Assembly: GCA_017428585.1 (NCBI GenBank)
Contig: JAFRQN010000155.1
Coordinates: 1-7,762, forward strand
Direction: 5' to 3'
Source: Bacteroidota bacterium
GTDB lineage: Bacteria; Bacteroidota; Ignavibacteria; Kapaibacteriales; UBA2268
Length of the DNA stretch: 7,762 nucleotides
This document shows, in pieces, positions 1-6,401 of the stretch (position 1 is its first letter; each line of letters starts with the position of its first letter). Made by a program: the position numbers and the translations under genes. Under the pieces are notes generated by a model. That model was not told the origin of the DNA. It was given only the letters and a program-made list of their open reading frames with translations, and did no database searches.

Positions 1-26
1 GTAATTAAATACCAAATAAAGATTTT

Positions 27-61
27 TTTTGTTATTTTTTATATTTCATTGTTTATATTTG
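27..61 (+). promoter_or_regulatory. Candidate Bacteroidota-type promoter upstream of ispF
   Basis: The octamer TATATTTG at 54-61 matches the Bacteroidota -7 consensus TAnnTTTG exactly. A TTTTG at 27-31 could serve as the -33 element, although the 22-base gap between them is slightly long. The tract is so AT-rich that chance matches are likely. A rival is a sigma70-like pair, TTGACT at 105-110 and CTTAAT at 127-132 with a 16-base spacer. That pair would start transcription only a few bases before the ispF ATG. Neither candidate can be confirmed from sequence alone. Confidence 0.22.
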
Positions 62-141
62 ATATTAATTAATTACGTATTTTTAAATAAAATGTTATAA
101 ATTTTTGACTTTGTTTTTCAATAAATCTTAATGGTATTAAT

Positions 142-612
142 ATGGTTGGTATTGGATATGATATTCATAGAATCACTAATGGAGAGTATATTGTTTTAGG
201 CGGTATAAAAATTCCATGTCAATTTAGAATTATTGCTCATAGCGACGGTGATGTACTGATTCATGCTATTATTGATGCACTGCTTGGAGCAGCTTCTCTT
301 GGCGATATAGGCGATCACTTTCCTGATACTGACATGAAGTATAAAAATATAAGCAGTTCTTATTTATTGTCAGAAACAAAGAAATTGCTGGACGAAAAGA
401 ATTTAAAAATAGTAAACATAGATTCTACCATTATTTTGGAAGCACCAAAACTAAAGAACTATAAAACAGAAATAAAACAAAATATAGCATCTATTTTGGA
501 ATTAGATCCAGAACAAATATCAGTAAAAGCAACGACTAATGAAAAATTAGGCCATATTGGAAATAGTGAAAGCATTGCTTCCATTGCTGTTTGTCAAATA
601 GAAAAACTATAA
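142..612 (+). CDS. ispF: 2-C-methyl-D-erythritol 2,4-cyclodiphosphate synthase (IspF)
   Basis: This cytoplasmic enzyme cyclises CDP-methylerythritol 2-phosphate to methylerythritol 2,4-cyclodiphosphate with release of CMP, in the MEP isoprenoid pathway. At 156 residues it is full length (E. coli IspF has 159). The metal ligands are present: Asp7 and His9 in GYDIHR, and His41. The HSDGD loop is at 33-37, and GDIGDHFPDTD at 54-64 carries the catalytic-loop Asp. KATTNEKLG at 129-137 is the nucleotide-binding segment (family form KATTTEKLG). The usual GFTGRGEGIA that follows reads GHIGNSESIA here, so the trimer-axis residues Phe139 and Arg142 (E. coli numbering) are His and Asn, while Glu144 is kept. 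The start is set by the family N-terminus. No Shine-Dalgarno is visible, so translation may be leaderless or rely on AT-rich leader sequence. The methyltransferase follows after 22 bases and may be co-transcribed. Confidence 0.96.
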   Translation: MVGIGYDIHRITNGEYIVLGGIKIPCQFRIIAHSDGDVLIHAIIDALLGAASLGDIGDHFPDTDMKYKNISSSYLLSETKKLLDEKNLKIVNIDSTIILEAPKLKNYKTEIKQNIASILELDPEQISVKATTNEKLGHIGNSESIASIAVCQIEKL

Positions 613-634
613 TTTATTTTAATCTAATACGAAT

Positions 635-1579
635 ATGAAATCAAGCCGCAACAAAACAATTGATATTTCGATTTCTGAAGGAAAACAGTATCTTGATAAT
701 TGCATTAAATTTAGTTCAAAAATAAAATCTAAATTTGAAATAAATGATATTTTAAATAAGACAATACAAGGTGATGCTTTACAAGTTCTTCCTCTAATGC
801 CTGATTCGTTTATAGATTTAATTATAGCAGATCCTCCGTATAATTTAGATAAGAATTATAATGGTCATACTTTCAAAAAAATATCAGACAGCGATTACAT
901 TGAATATACAGAGAACTGGATTAAACTTATTAAACCTTTATTAAAACCTAACGGCTCAATTTATGTATGCTGCGACTGGAAATGCAGTTCTGCTATTGAA
1001 AGTGTTTTAAGAAAATACTTCATTATTCAAAACAGAATCACCTGGCAGCGTGAAAAAGGAAGAGGTGCGATGAGGAACTGGAAAAACAACATGGAAGATA
1101 TTTGGTTTGCAACTGTTTCAAATAAATATACTTTTAATATAAATGATGTTAAACAGAAAAGAAAAGTATTAGCACCTTACAAGCATAATGGAAAGCCAAA
1201 AGATTGGGTTGAAACAGATGACGGCAAATTTAGGTTGACGTTTCCATCTAATTTTTGGGATGATATATCAGTTCCATATTGGTCTATGAAAGAAAATACT
1301 GCTCATCCAACTCAAAAACCAGAAAAATTGATTGCAAAATTAGTTTTAGCAAGTTCTAATGTCAATGATATTGTTTTTGATCCATTTTTAGGTTCAGGCA
1401 CAACATCGGTAATAGCAAAAAAATTAAATAGAAAATATATTGGTATAGAACAAAACAAACAGTACTGCATCTGGGCAGAAAAACGCTTGGAAATGGCAGA
1501 TTCAGACCCTTCTATTCAAGGTTATACTGATGGAGTTTTTTGGGAGAGAAATACACACTCTTTCCAAAAAAATCTATAA
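635..1579 (+). CDS. Solitary beta-class site-specific DNA methyltransferase (probably N6-adenine)
   Basis: This protein is expected to transfer a methyl group from S-adenosylmethionine to a base in a specific DNA site. The catalytic motif IV, DPPY, lies at 66-69. HPTQKP is at 224-229, and the SAM-binding motif I, FDPFLGSGTT, at 248-257. Motif IV before motif I, with the presumed target-recognition stretch between them (about 135-220), is the beta-class order seen in M.HinfI and CcrM. DPPY rather than SPPY favours N6-adenine over N4-cytosine. The protein has 314 residues, a normal length, with an N-terminal extension of about 40 residues and an intact C-terminus. No ORF that looks like a restriction endonuclease or specificity subunit lies on either side, so within the window it is an orphan. 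The recognition site cannot be read from the sequence. No Shine-Dalgarno is evident before the ATG. The 22-base gap after ispF suggests a shared transcript. Confidence 0.93.
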   Translation: MKSSRNKTIDISISEGKQYLDNCIKFSSKIKSKFEINDILNKTIQGDALQVLPLMPDSFIDLIIADPPYNLDKNYNGHTFKKISDSDYIEYTENWIKLIKPLLKPNGSIYVCCDWKCSSAIESVLRKYFIIQNRITWQREKGRGAMRNWKNNMEDIWFATVSNKYTFNINDVKQKRKVLAPYKHNGKPKDWVETDDGKFRLTFPSNFWDDISVPYWSMKENTAHPTQKPEKLIAKLVLASSNVNDIVFDPFLGSGTTSVIAKKLNRKYIGIEQNKQYCIWAEKRLEMADSDPSIQGYTDGVFWERNTHSFQKNL

Positions 1580-1581
1580 TC

Positions 1582-1600
1582 ATTATATAATTAATATAAT
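1582..1600 (+). terminator. Weak AT-only hairpin just after the methyltransferase
   Basis: Three bases after the methyltransferase stop codon, ATTATAT at 1582-1588 pairs with ATATAAT at 1594-1600 across a 5-base loop. The stem contains no G-C pair and there is no clean U-tract after it. It is therefore at best a poor intrinsic terminator, and inverted repeats of this size are common by chance in such AT-rich DNA. Confidence 0.2.
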
Positions 1601-1619
1601 TATTTAAACATCTAAATAA

Positions 1620-1648
1620 ACCTTTATTAATAAAAGCAGTCTAAAGGT
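1620..1648. repeat. Inverted repeat upstream of the receptor gene
   Basis: ACCTTTA at 1620-1626 and TAAAGGT at 1642-1648 form a perfect 7-bp inverted repeat across a 15-base centre. The left arm overlaps a 12-base palindrome, TTTATTAATAAA, at 1623-1634. It could be a protein-binding site or a weak terminator for the methyltransferase transcript. It abuts a TATAAT at 1650-1655, so a regulatory role at the receptor promoter is possible but unproven. Confidence 0.3.
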
Positions 1649-1655
1649 ATATAAT
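1627..1655 (+). promoter_or_regulatory. Candidate promoter for the outer-membrane receptor gene
   Basis: A perfect TATAAT lies at 1650-1655, with TTAATA (4 of 6 against TTGACA) at 1627-1632 and a 17-base spacer. The stretch TACATTTTG at 1655-1663 is also close to the Bacteroidota TAnnTTTG element, with one extra base. Either would give a 5' leader of roughly 120 bases before the ATG at 1789. The whole gap from 1580 to 1788 is very AT-rich, so this is tentative. Confidence 0.25.
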
Positions 1656-1788
1656 ACATTTTGTTTATAAAAAAATTAAAATAAATTAATTTTTTCAAAT
1701 TATATTTACATAAAATATAATAATATTGTTTTATTTTAAAAAGTAAAAAAAATAGGAAAATTAATACAAAATAGAAAAGGTAAAATAA

Positions 1789-4224
1789 ATGCGTAAATTC
1801 CATTTAACAAAAGTTTTAATTATTGCAATTATCTTGTTTTCATCATTTTATACAAATCTTGAAAATCTATACGCACAATCATACCAAGTAACAGGTAAAA
1901 TAGTAGATAAAGAAACCAAGAAACCATTAATGCGTGCGACTGTAACTATACACAACGCAAAAGACAGCAGTCAAGCAACAGGCGGTTATACAGATAAAGA
2001 CGGCAATTTCAAGCTGTCTGTTTCCAAATCTGGAAATTATTATCTTCGCTGTAATTATGTAAGCTATGATACTTACTATAAAAATTTTACTGTAACTAAT
2101 GAAAATATAAATCTAAAAACAATATCTTTAGCTTTAAAAACAGTTAAAACTAAAGCAGTACAAATACTTGCCGACAAAGAGGCAGTACAGGTTGGATTAG
2201 ATAGAAAAGTTTTTAAAATAAATCAAGAAGCCGAAAATTTAGGAAGCACGGCAACCGACGTAATACAAAATATTCCATCAGTAAGCGTGGATCAAGATGG
2301 TACAGTAAGTATGAGAGGAAGCAGTGATTTAACTATTTTAATAGATGGACGTCCTTCTAACTTATCTGGAAGTGATGCATTAGATCAAATTCCAGCATCA
2401 ATGATAGAAAGTATAGAATTAATCACTAATCCTGGTTCAAAATTTGAAGCTGAAGGTACGGCAGGCATGATTAATATTGTTACTGTACGTGAAAAAATGC
2501 AGGGTGTAAGCGGAATGGTTAATTTAAGTGCTGGTACTGATGATGTAGGAAATATGAAATACAATGCTTCTGCAAATGGAAGTTATAATGTTGGCAAGTT
2601 CCGTATAAATGGCAATCTATCTGGAAGATTTAATAAAGGTATTGGAACAAGCAATGAATACAGCGAATATTATTATGGTATAGATACTACTTTTTTAATA
2701 AAGAATGGTTCAAATACAAGCAAAAGAGATTTTATGTCTGGTAAAATAAACGTTGATTATTACTTAACTAAACAGAATATATTTTCATATTCTTTTAATT
2801 TAAATAACCGTAAACGTTATTCTGATGCTTTTAATGAATTTGTATATTCAAATAATGATTCTAATACACGTAGAGAAATAAATGATCCAAATATGATAAA
2901 TATGGAAAATTCTATTTCTTATAAGCATTTATTTGAACAAAAAGGACATGAATTAATATTAGATGCCTTCTATTCAACATTTAAAAATGATCAACATAAA
3001 GACTATAAACAATTTAATTATAAAAATAACCTTCTATCATCAACTGATATAGAACAAACAGAACAAGATGTAGATACAAAATTATTAACTGCTCAAATAG
3101 ATTACGCTTTGCCAATAGGTACAACATCAAAATTTGAAGCGGGTGCTAAATTAACAAACAGAGACAATCACAATTCAATAATATATGAAGTATTGGACAA
3201 CGATATTTTTGTAAGGAATGATAGAAAGAGCGATATATATAATTATTTAGAATCTGTTTATGCTGTATATTCAACATTTGGCAGTAAAATAGGCAGTCTA
3301 AAATATCAATTAGGCGTCCGCAGTGAAACAACAGTTTCTAAATTCAACTCAGAATTAAAAGAAAATAATGAATTCAGCAAAAATTATACAGGGTTGTACC
3401 CAAGTATATACTTATCATACGAATTAACTCCTAACCATTCATTTAATGCAAACTTAGCAAAAAGATTACGTAGACCAAGATATCATGATTTAAATCCTAT
3501 CATAGATTATGAAGATCCTTTGAATCTGCGTTCTGGAAACTCTGAATTAAATCCAGAATCTTTGTATTTAACAGAATTAGGTTATATGTTGAATTATGAT
3601 TATACTACAATCACAGCAACTGCTTTTTACAGATATGTAGATGATATGATTCAAATGTATAAAACAGTATATTCTGGCGATACTATGATAACTAAACCTT
3701 ACAATATTGCAAGTTCTAAAAATTTAGGTTTAGAATGTATGTTAATGCAGCGTATTACAGATTGGTGGAAGATCGATTGGAATTATAGTTATTTCACAAC
3801 AAATTTAGATGCCAACAACTTATCAAATGGTAATAGAACATCTGGAAATATGTGGTATACAAGAATAAAATCTTCTATGAATTGGGATAGAAAATATGAG
3901 CTGCAGATATCAGCCAACTATAGCTCAGCCCACGTACATGCACAAGGTAAATTTGATCCAAGCTGGAGTTCTGATTTGGCATTCAAATACAATTTCTTAG
4001 GAGATAAAGCATCATTAAGTTTTAGAATCAGCGATATATTTAATACCCGCAAATGGCAGGGATACACTTATATTGAAAATTCTTACTACAGCGAACATGA
4101 ATACAAACATAAATCAAGACAATTTACTTTAGGATTCTCTTATAAGATAAATAATTACAACCAAAGAGATCTACGCCGAGGTCATAATGAAGATATGGGC
4201 GATGACGACAGTGGCGATATGTAA
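1789..4224 (+). CDS. TonB-dependent-receptor-like outer-membrane beta-barrel protein
   Basis: This outer-membrane protein resembles the FCB-group 'outer membrane beta-barrel protein' type of TonB-dependent receptor and probably imports a bulky or scarce ligand that cannot be identified here. The N-terminus (about 1-30) is a signal peptide with a basic start, a hydrophobic core and a likely cleavage around YAQS at 28-31. Residues 33-115 form a carboxypeptidase-regulatory-like beta-sandwich (VTGKIVDKETKKPL, then GYTDKDGNFKLSV). Residues 138-233 are the plug, with TDVIQNIPSVSVDQDG, MRGSSDLTILIDGRP and the GTAGMINIVT end. The rest is a barrel with alternating aromatic strands, ending near FTLGFSYKIN. 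A charged tail of about 23 residues follows (arginines, then GDDDSGDM). I see no clear TonB box. An AAAAGG ribosome-binding site at 1775-1780 lies 8 bases before the ATG. Hairpins downstream and a 209-base gap upstream suggest a monocistronic unit. Confidence 0.92.
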   Translation: MRKFHLTKVLIIAIILFSSFYTNLENLYAQSYQVTGKIVDKETKKPLMRATVTIHNAKDSSQATGGYTDKDGNFKLSVSKSGNYYLRCNYVSYDTYYKNFTVTNENINLKTISLALKTVKTKAVQILADKEAVQVGLDRKVFKINQEAENLGSTATDVIQNIPSVSVDQDGTVSMRGSSDLTILIDGRPSNLSGSDALDQIPASMIESIELITNPGSKFEAEGTAGMINIVTVREKMQGVSGMVNLSAGTDDVGNMKYNASANGSYNVGKFRINGNLSGRFNKGIGTSNEYSEYYYGIDTTFLIKNGSNTSKRDFMSGKINVDYYLTKQNIFSYSFNLNNRKRYSDAFNEFVYSNNDSNTRREINDPNMINMENSISYKHLFEQKGHELILDAFYSTFKNDQHKDYKQFNYKNNLLSSTDIEQTEQDVDTKLLTAQIDYALPIGTTSKFEAGAKLTNRDNHNSIIYEVLDNDIFVRNDRKSDIYNYLESVYAVYSTFGSKIGSLKYQLGVRSETTVSKFNSELKENNEFSKNYTGLYPSIYLSYELTPNHSFNANLAKRLRRPRYHDLNPIIDYEDPLNLRSGNSELNPESLYLTELGYMLNYDYTTITATAFYRYVDDMIQMYKTVYSGDTMITKPYNIASSKNLGLECMLMQRITDWWKIDWNYSYFTTNLDANNLSNGNRTSGNMWYTRIKSSMNWDRKYELQISANYSSAHVHAQGKFDPSWSSDLAFKYNFLGDKASLSFRISDIFNTRKWQGYTYIENSYYSEHEYKHKSRQFTLGFSYKINNYNQRDLRRGHNEDMGDDDSGDM

Positions 4225-4240
4225 ATAAAATATAAATAAT

Positions 4241-4260
4241 TTTGTTATTTTAATAACAAA
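4241..4260 (+). terminator. Hairpin after the receptor gene
   Basis: TTTGTTAT at 4241-4248 pairs with ATAACAAA at 4253-4260 around a 4-base loop, starting 16 bases after the receptor stop codon. The stem has only one G-C pair and is followed by TGTTTAAGTTT rather than a pure U-run. It may work together with the much longer hairpin at 4288-4325 to end the receptor transcript. Confidence 0.4.
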
Positions 4261-4287
4261 TGTTTAAGTTTGTAAACTATAATTAAT

Positions 4288-4325
4288 AATGTATTATATA
4301 GTATTTTTTTACTATATAATACATT
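4288..4325. terminator. Perfect 16-bp stem-loop between receptor and rluA-like genes
   Basis: AATGTATTATATAGTA at 4288-4303 is the exact reverse complement of TACTATATAATACATT at 4310-4325, separated by six T residues. The right arm runs into TTTAATTTAT, giving a partly U-rich tail on the + strand, and the left arm is preceded on the - strand by AT-rich sequence. It lies 63 bases after the receptor stop and 54 bases before the next ATG. It is most likely a rho-independent terminator for the receptor gene, though the stem is nearly all A-T. The right arm contains TATAAT at 4315-4320, so a promoter element for the downstream cluster is an alternative. Confidence 0.55.
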
Positions 4326-4370
4326 TTAATTTATATAGATTTTTGTGAATAATGAGTTTATGATTAACTT

Positions 4371-4379
4371 GAGGAAAAA
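4371..4379 (+). promoter_or_regulatory. Shine-Dalgarno site for the pseudouridine synthase
   Basis: GAGGAAAAA runs directly into the ATG at 4380, with GAGG at 4371-4374 five bases from the start codon. It is the clearest Shine-Dalgarno sequence in the window and supports this start. AAGGA-type sites also precede the genes at 5125 and 6402. Confidence 0.7.
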
Positions 4380-5105
4380 ATGATTGATTTAGATATAATA
4401 TTTGAAGATGATGACATAATAGCAGTTAATAAACCTGCCAATTTACTAACTATACCTGACAGATATAATAAATCTTTACCTTCTTTAAACAATATACTTA
4501 AAGAACGTTATAATGAAATATTTACTCTTCATAGATTAGATTTTGGTACAAGCGGTATAATATTATTTGCAAAAAATGCTTCAACACATAGCTTTTTAAG
4601 TGAACAAATCAACAACCGAACTATTACAAAATTTTATAGTGCAGTTTTACAAGGAAATTTTCCTGAAGAGACTATGCAGGTTGATATCCCTTTGCTTCCT
4701 AATCCAGGACGCGGAGGCGGAGTTATTCCATCTATTAGAGGGAAAAAAGCGATTTCAATCTTTAATATTGAACAAAGATTTATTAATTATACATTAGTTA
4801 AAGTACAAATACTTACAGGCCGTCTGCATCAAATTAGAGCACATGCTGCTTCAATAGGATTTCCTTTATTAGTTGATGAGTTATACGGCAATAAAACTGA
4901 TTTTTTTGCTTCTGAAGTCAAAAAACGTTATAACTTAAAAAAAGGGACAACTGAAAAACCTATAATATCACGGCCTACTCTGCATAGCAGACAAATTACA
5001 TTTATACATCCTTCAAACAAGGAAATGACGTTAGAAGCTGAATATCCTAAAGATTTCAAGGCATTGCTGCAAATATTAAGCAAATATGCCTGCGTAAAAG
5101 AATAA
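4380..5105 (+). CDS. RluA-family RNA pseudouridine synthase
   Basis: This cytoplasmic enzyme isomerises specific uridines to pseudouridine in rRNA or tRNA. The signature HRLDFGTSG lies at 51-59, with the catalytic Asp at 54. The N-terminal segment IIAVNKPANLLTIP at 13-26 is the usual first strand of the catalytic fold. TGRLHQIRAHAASIGFPLL at 146-164 is the conserved RNA-binding/active-site segment, followed by the VDELYGN turn. LHSRQITFIHP at 201-211 is the family's late motif. At 241 residues it is a stand-alone catalytic domain with no N-terminal S4 domain, closer to the RluA/TruC-like short forms than to RluC or RluD. The exact target nucleotide cannot be assigned. It opens a compact run of genes, and the phosphatase starts 19 bases after its stop codon. 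Confidence 0.93.
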   Translation: MIDLDIIFEDDDIIAVNKPANLLTIPDRYNKSLPSLNNILKERYNEIFTLHRLDFGTSGIILFAKNASTHSFLSEQINNRTITKFYSAVLQGNFPEETMQVDIPLLPNPGRGGGVIPSIRGKKAISIFNIEQRFINYTLVKVQILTGRLHQIRAHAASIGFPLLVDELYGNKTDFFASEVKKRYNLKKGTTEKPIISRPTLHSRQITFIHPSNKEMTLEAEYPKDFKALLQILSKYACVKE

Positions 5106-5124
5106 ATATAAAAAAGGAAATACA

Positions 5125-6375
5125 ATGGAAAAAAATAGAATAGATGCACGAAACACGCTGAAAATTGTAGAAGAAATAGCGATTGGAAATTACAAAAATG
5201 AATTGTCTTATTTAAAGAAATTGGTTCATTCAATTACTGTAAACAAAAATTTTAATATATCAAGCGGGCGTGTCTGGGAAATAAATAAAAACTGTACTGG
5301 TTATTTGCTAAAATATCAATCAGGTAAAGCAGGTAAACTCCCTTTAGATACAGAAATTAACATTAATGATTATACAGAAATAAAGGAATTAGTAAAGAAT
5401 AAAGTATTTATTGCTGAAGAATCCAACGAACTGCTTCGTTCAAAAGGCATTAAATTGTTTTCTGCTGCTGGTGCCGGCGAATACGTTAAATCAAACAACA
5501 ATAAAAGATATTTTAAGTATTTATTAGGATTTAATGCTGATAAAATGCCAAAGGGATTCAACGAAACTTTGTCTATAATTGGAAATGTTGTATCTTTGAC
5601 ATTAAGAAATATCCGCAATAGTGAAAAACAACATACTATCAATAAGGAATTAGCAGCAGCAGGCGAAATACAGCATCAAATTATACCGATATCAAATGTT
5701 AAATTTTCTGATTTCGACGTTTACGGTGTTTGTCATAACGCTAATTCAGTCGGCGGAGATTACTTCGATTATTTTCCAAATATAAATGATGAAGAAAACC
5801 GTTTGGGAATTGTTGTCTGTGATGCAGCAAGCAAAGGATTGGCTGCTTCCATTGAGGCTCTTTATGTTTCTGGCGCTATAAGAATGGCAAATTATTTCAG
5901 ACCAAGAATTTCTACTCTGCTTTATAGATTAAACAACCTTATTTTCAACCATTTCCCTTACGATCGTTTTGTTACTCTATTTTATATTGAATTAACAAAT
6001 GCAGCGAACCGATTAGCTTTGTATTCAAACGCTGGACACTGCCCTGCTATTCATATCAAGCATGATGGAAACGTTGATTATTTATATCCGACAAGCGGTG
6101 TATTGGGATTGGCTCCAGATCAGCAATTTAACATTGAAAGCATCACTATTGAACAAGACGATATATTAATTATATATTCTGATGGAATTACGGAAGCGCA
6201 AAACAGCAATGGCGAACTATATGGTGAGAATAAATTAATTGAATTGGTAAAACAGAATACACAGCTAACATCTCAAGAAATTGTTAATTGTGTTATTAAT
6301 GACGTAGAAGAATTTTCCAACGGCGGAAAATATACAGATGATAAAACAATTGTTGTTATAAAACGTCAGCAATAG
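5125..6375 (+). CDS. PP2C-type serine phosphatase (SpoIIE/RsbU family) with GAF-like sensor
   Basis: Phosphatases of this family remove phosphate from serine or threonine on anti-anti-sigma (STAS) proteins in partner-switch signalling; the target here is unknown. Residues 25-165 look like a GAF-type sensor: an alternating sheet and helix pattern with no membrane segment, so the protein is probably cytoplasmic. A linker helix, AAAGEIQHQIIP at 177-188, corresponds to the family's A-x-x-IQ-x-x-LLP switch helix. The catalytic domain spans about 195-414. The metal-binding acidic residues are all in place: Asp212 in GGDYFDYF, Asp233 in VVCDAASKG, Asp353 in YSDGITEA, and Asp405/Asp406 in YTDDKT. The usual DVSGKG loop reads DAASKG, a mild divergence. 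The SNAGHCPAIH segment at 301-310 is typical. AAGGAA at 5114-5119 sits five bases before the start. No kinase or STAS partner lies in the window. Confidence 0.92.
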   Translation: MEKNRIDARNTLKIVEEIAIGNYKNELSYLKKLVHSITVNKNFNISSGRVWEINKNCTGYLLKYQSGKAGKLPLDTEININDYTEIKELVKNKVFIAEESNELLRSKGIKLFSAAGAGEYVKSNNNKRYFKYLLGFNADKMPKGFNETLSIIGNVVSLTLRNIRNSEKQHTINKELAAAGEIQHQIIPISNVKFSDFDVYGVCHNANSVGGDYFDYFPNINDEENRLGIVVCDAASKGLAASIEALYVSGAIRMANYFRPRISTLLYRLNNLIFNHFPYDRFVTLFYIELTNAANRLALYSNAGHCPAIHIKHDGNVDYLYPTSGVLGLAPDQQFNIESITIEQDDILIIYSDGITEAQNSNGELYGENKLIELVKQNTQLTSQEIVNCVINDVEEFSNGGKYTDDKTIVVIKRQQ

Positions 6376-6401
6376 ATGCAGACTTTTAAGGATTATGCTT
6401 T

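Noticed and set aside
635..1579. Complete restriction-modification system
   Set aside because: Neither flank encodes anything like an endonuclease; the neighbours are ispF and an outer-membrane receptor.
1580..1788. Possible small RNA or hidden small gene in the gap before the receptor gene
   Set aside because: I found no start with a ribosome-binding site leading a plausible small frame, and no extended pairing beyond the short inverted repeats; the tract looks like an AT-rich leader.
3146..3331. 61-codon minus-strand ORF inside the receptor gene
   Set aside because: It lies wholly within the well-supported barrel-coding region, has low-complexity Cys/Leu-rich content and no recognisable domain.
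4600..4797. 65-codon plus-strand ORF in another frame of the pseudouridine synthase
   Set aside because: It overlaps conserved coding sequence of the RluA-family gene and has no family motif.
4928..5233. 101-codon minus-strand ORF across the synthase/phosphatase junction
   Set aside because: Its Phe/Leu/Tyr-rich sequence is what A/T-rich sense codons give on the reverse strand; both overlapped genes are firmly supported.
5370..5642. 90-codon minus-strand ORF inside the phosphatase
   Set aside because: It is a shadow of the sensor-domain coding region with no domain or ribosome-binding support.
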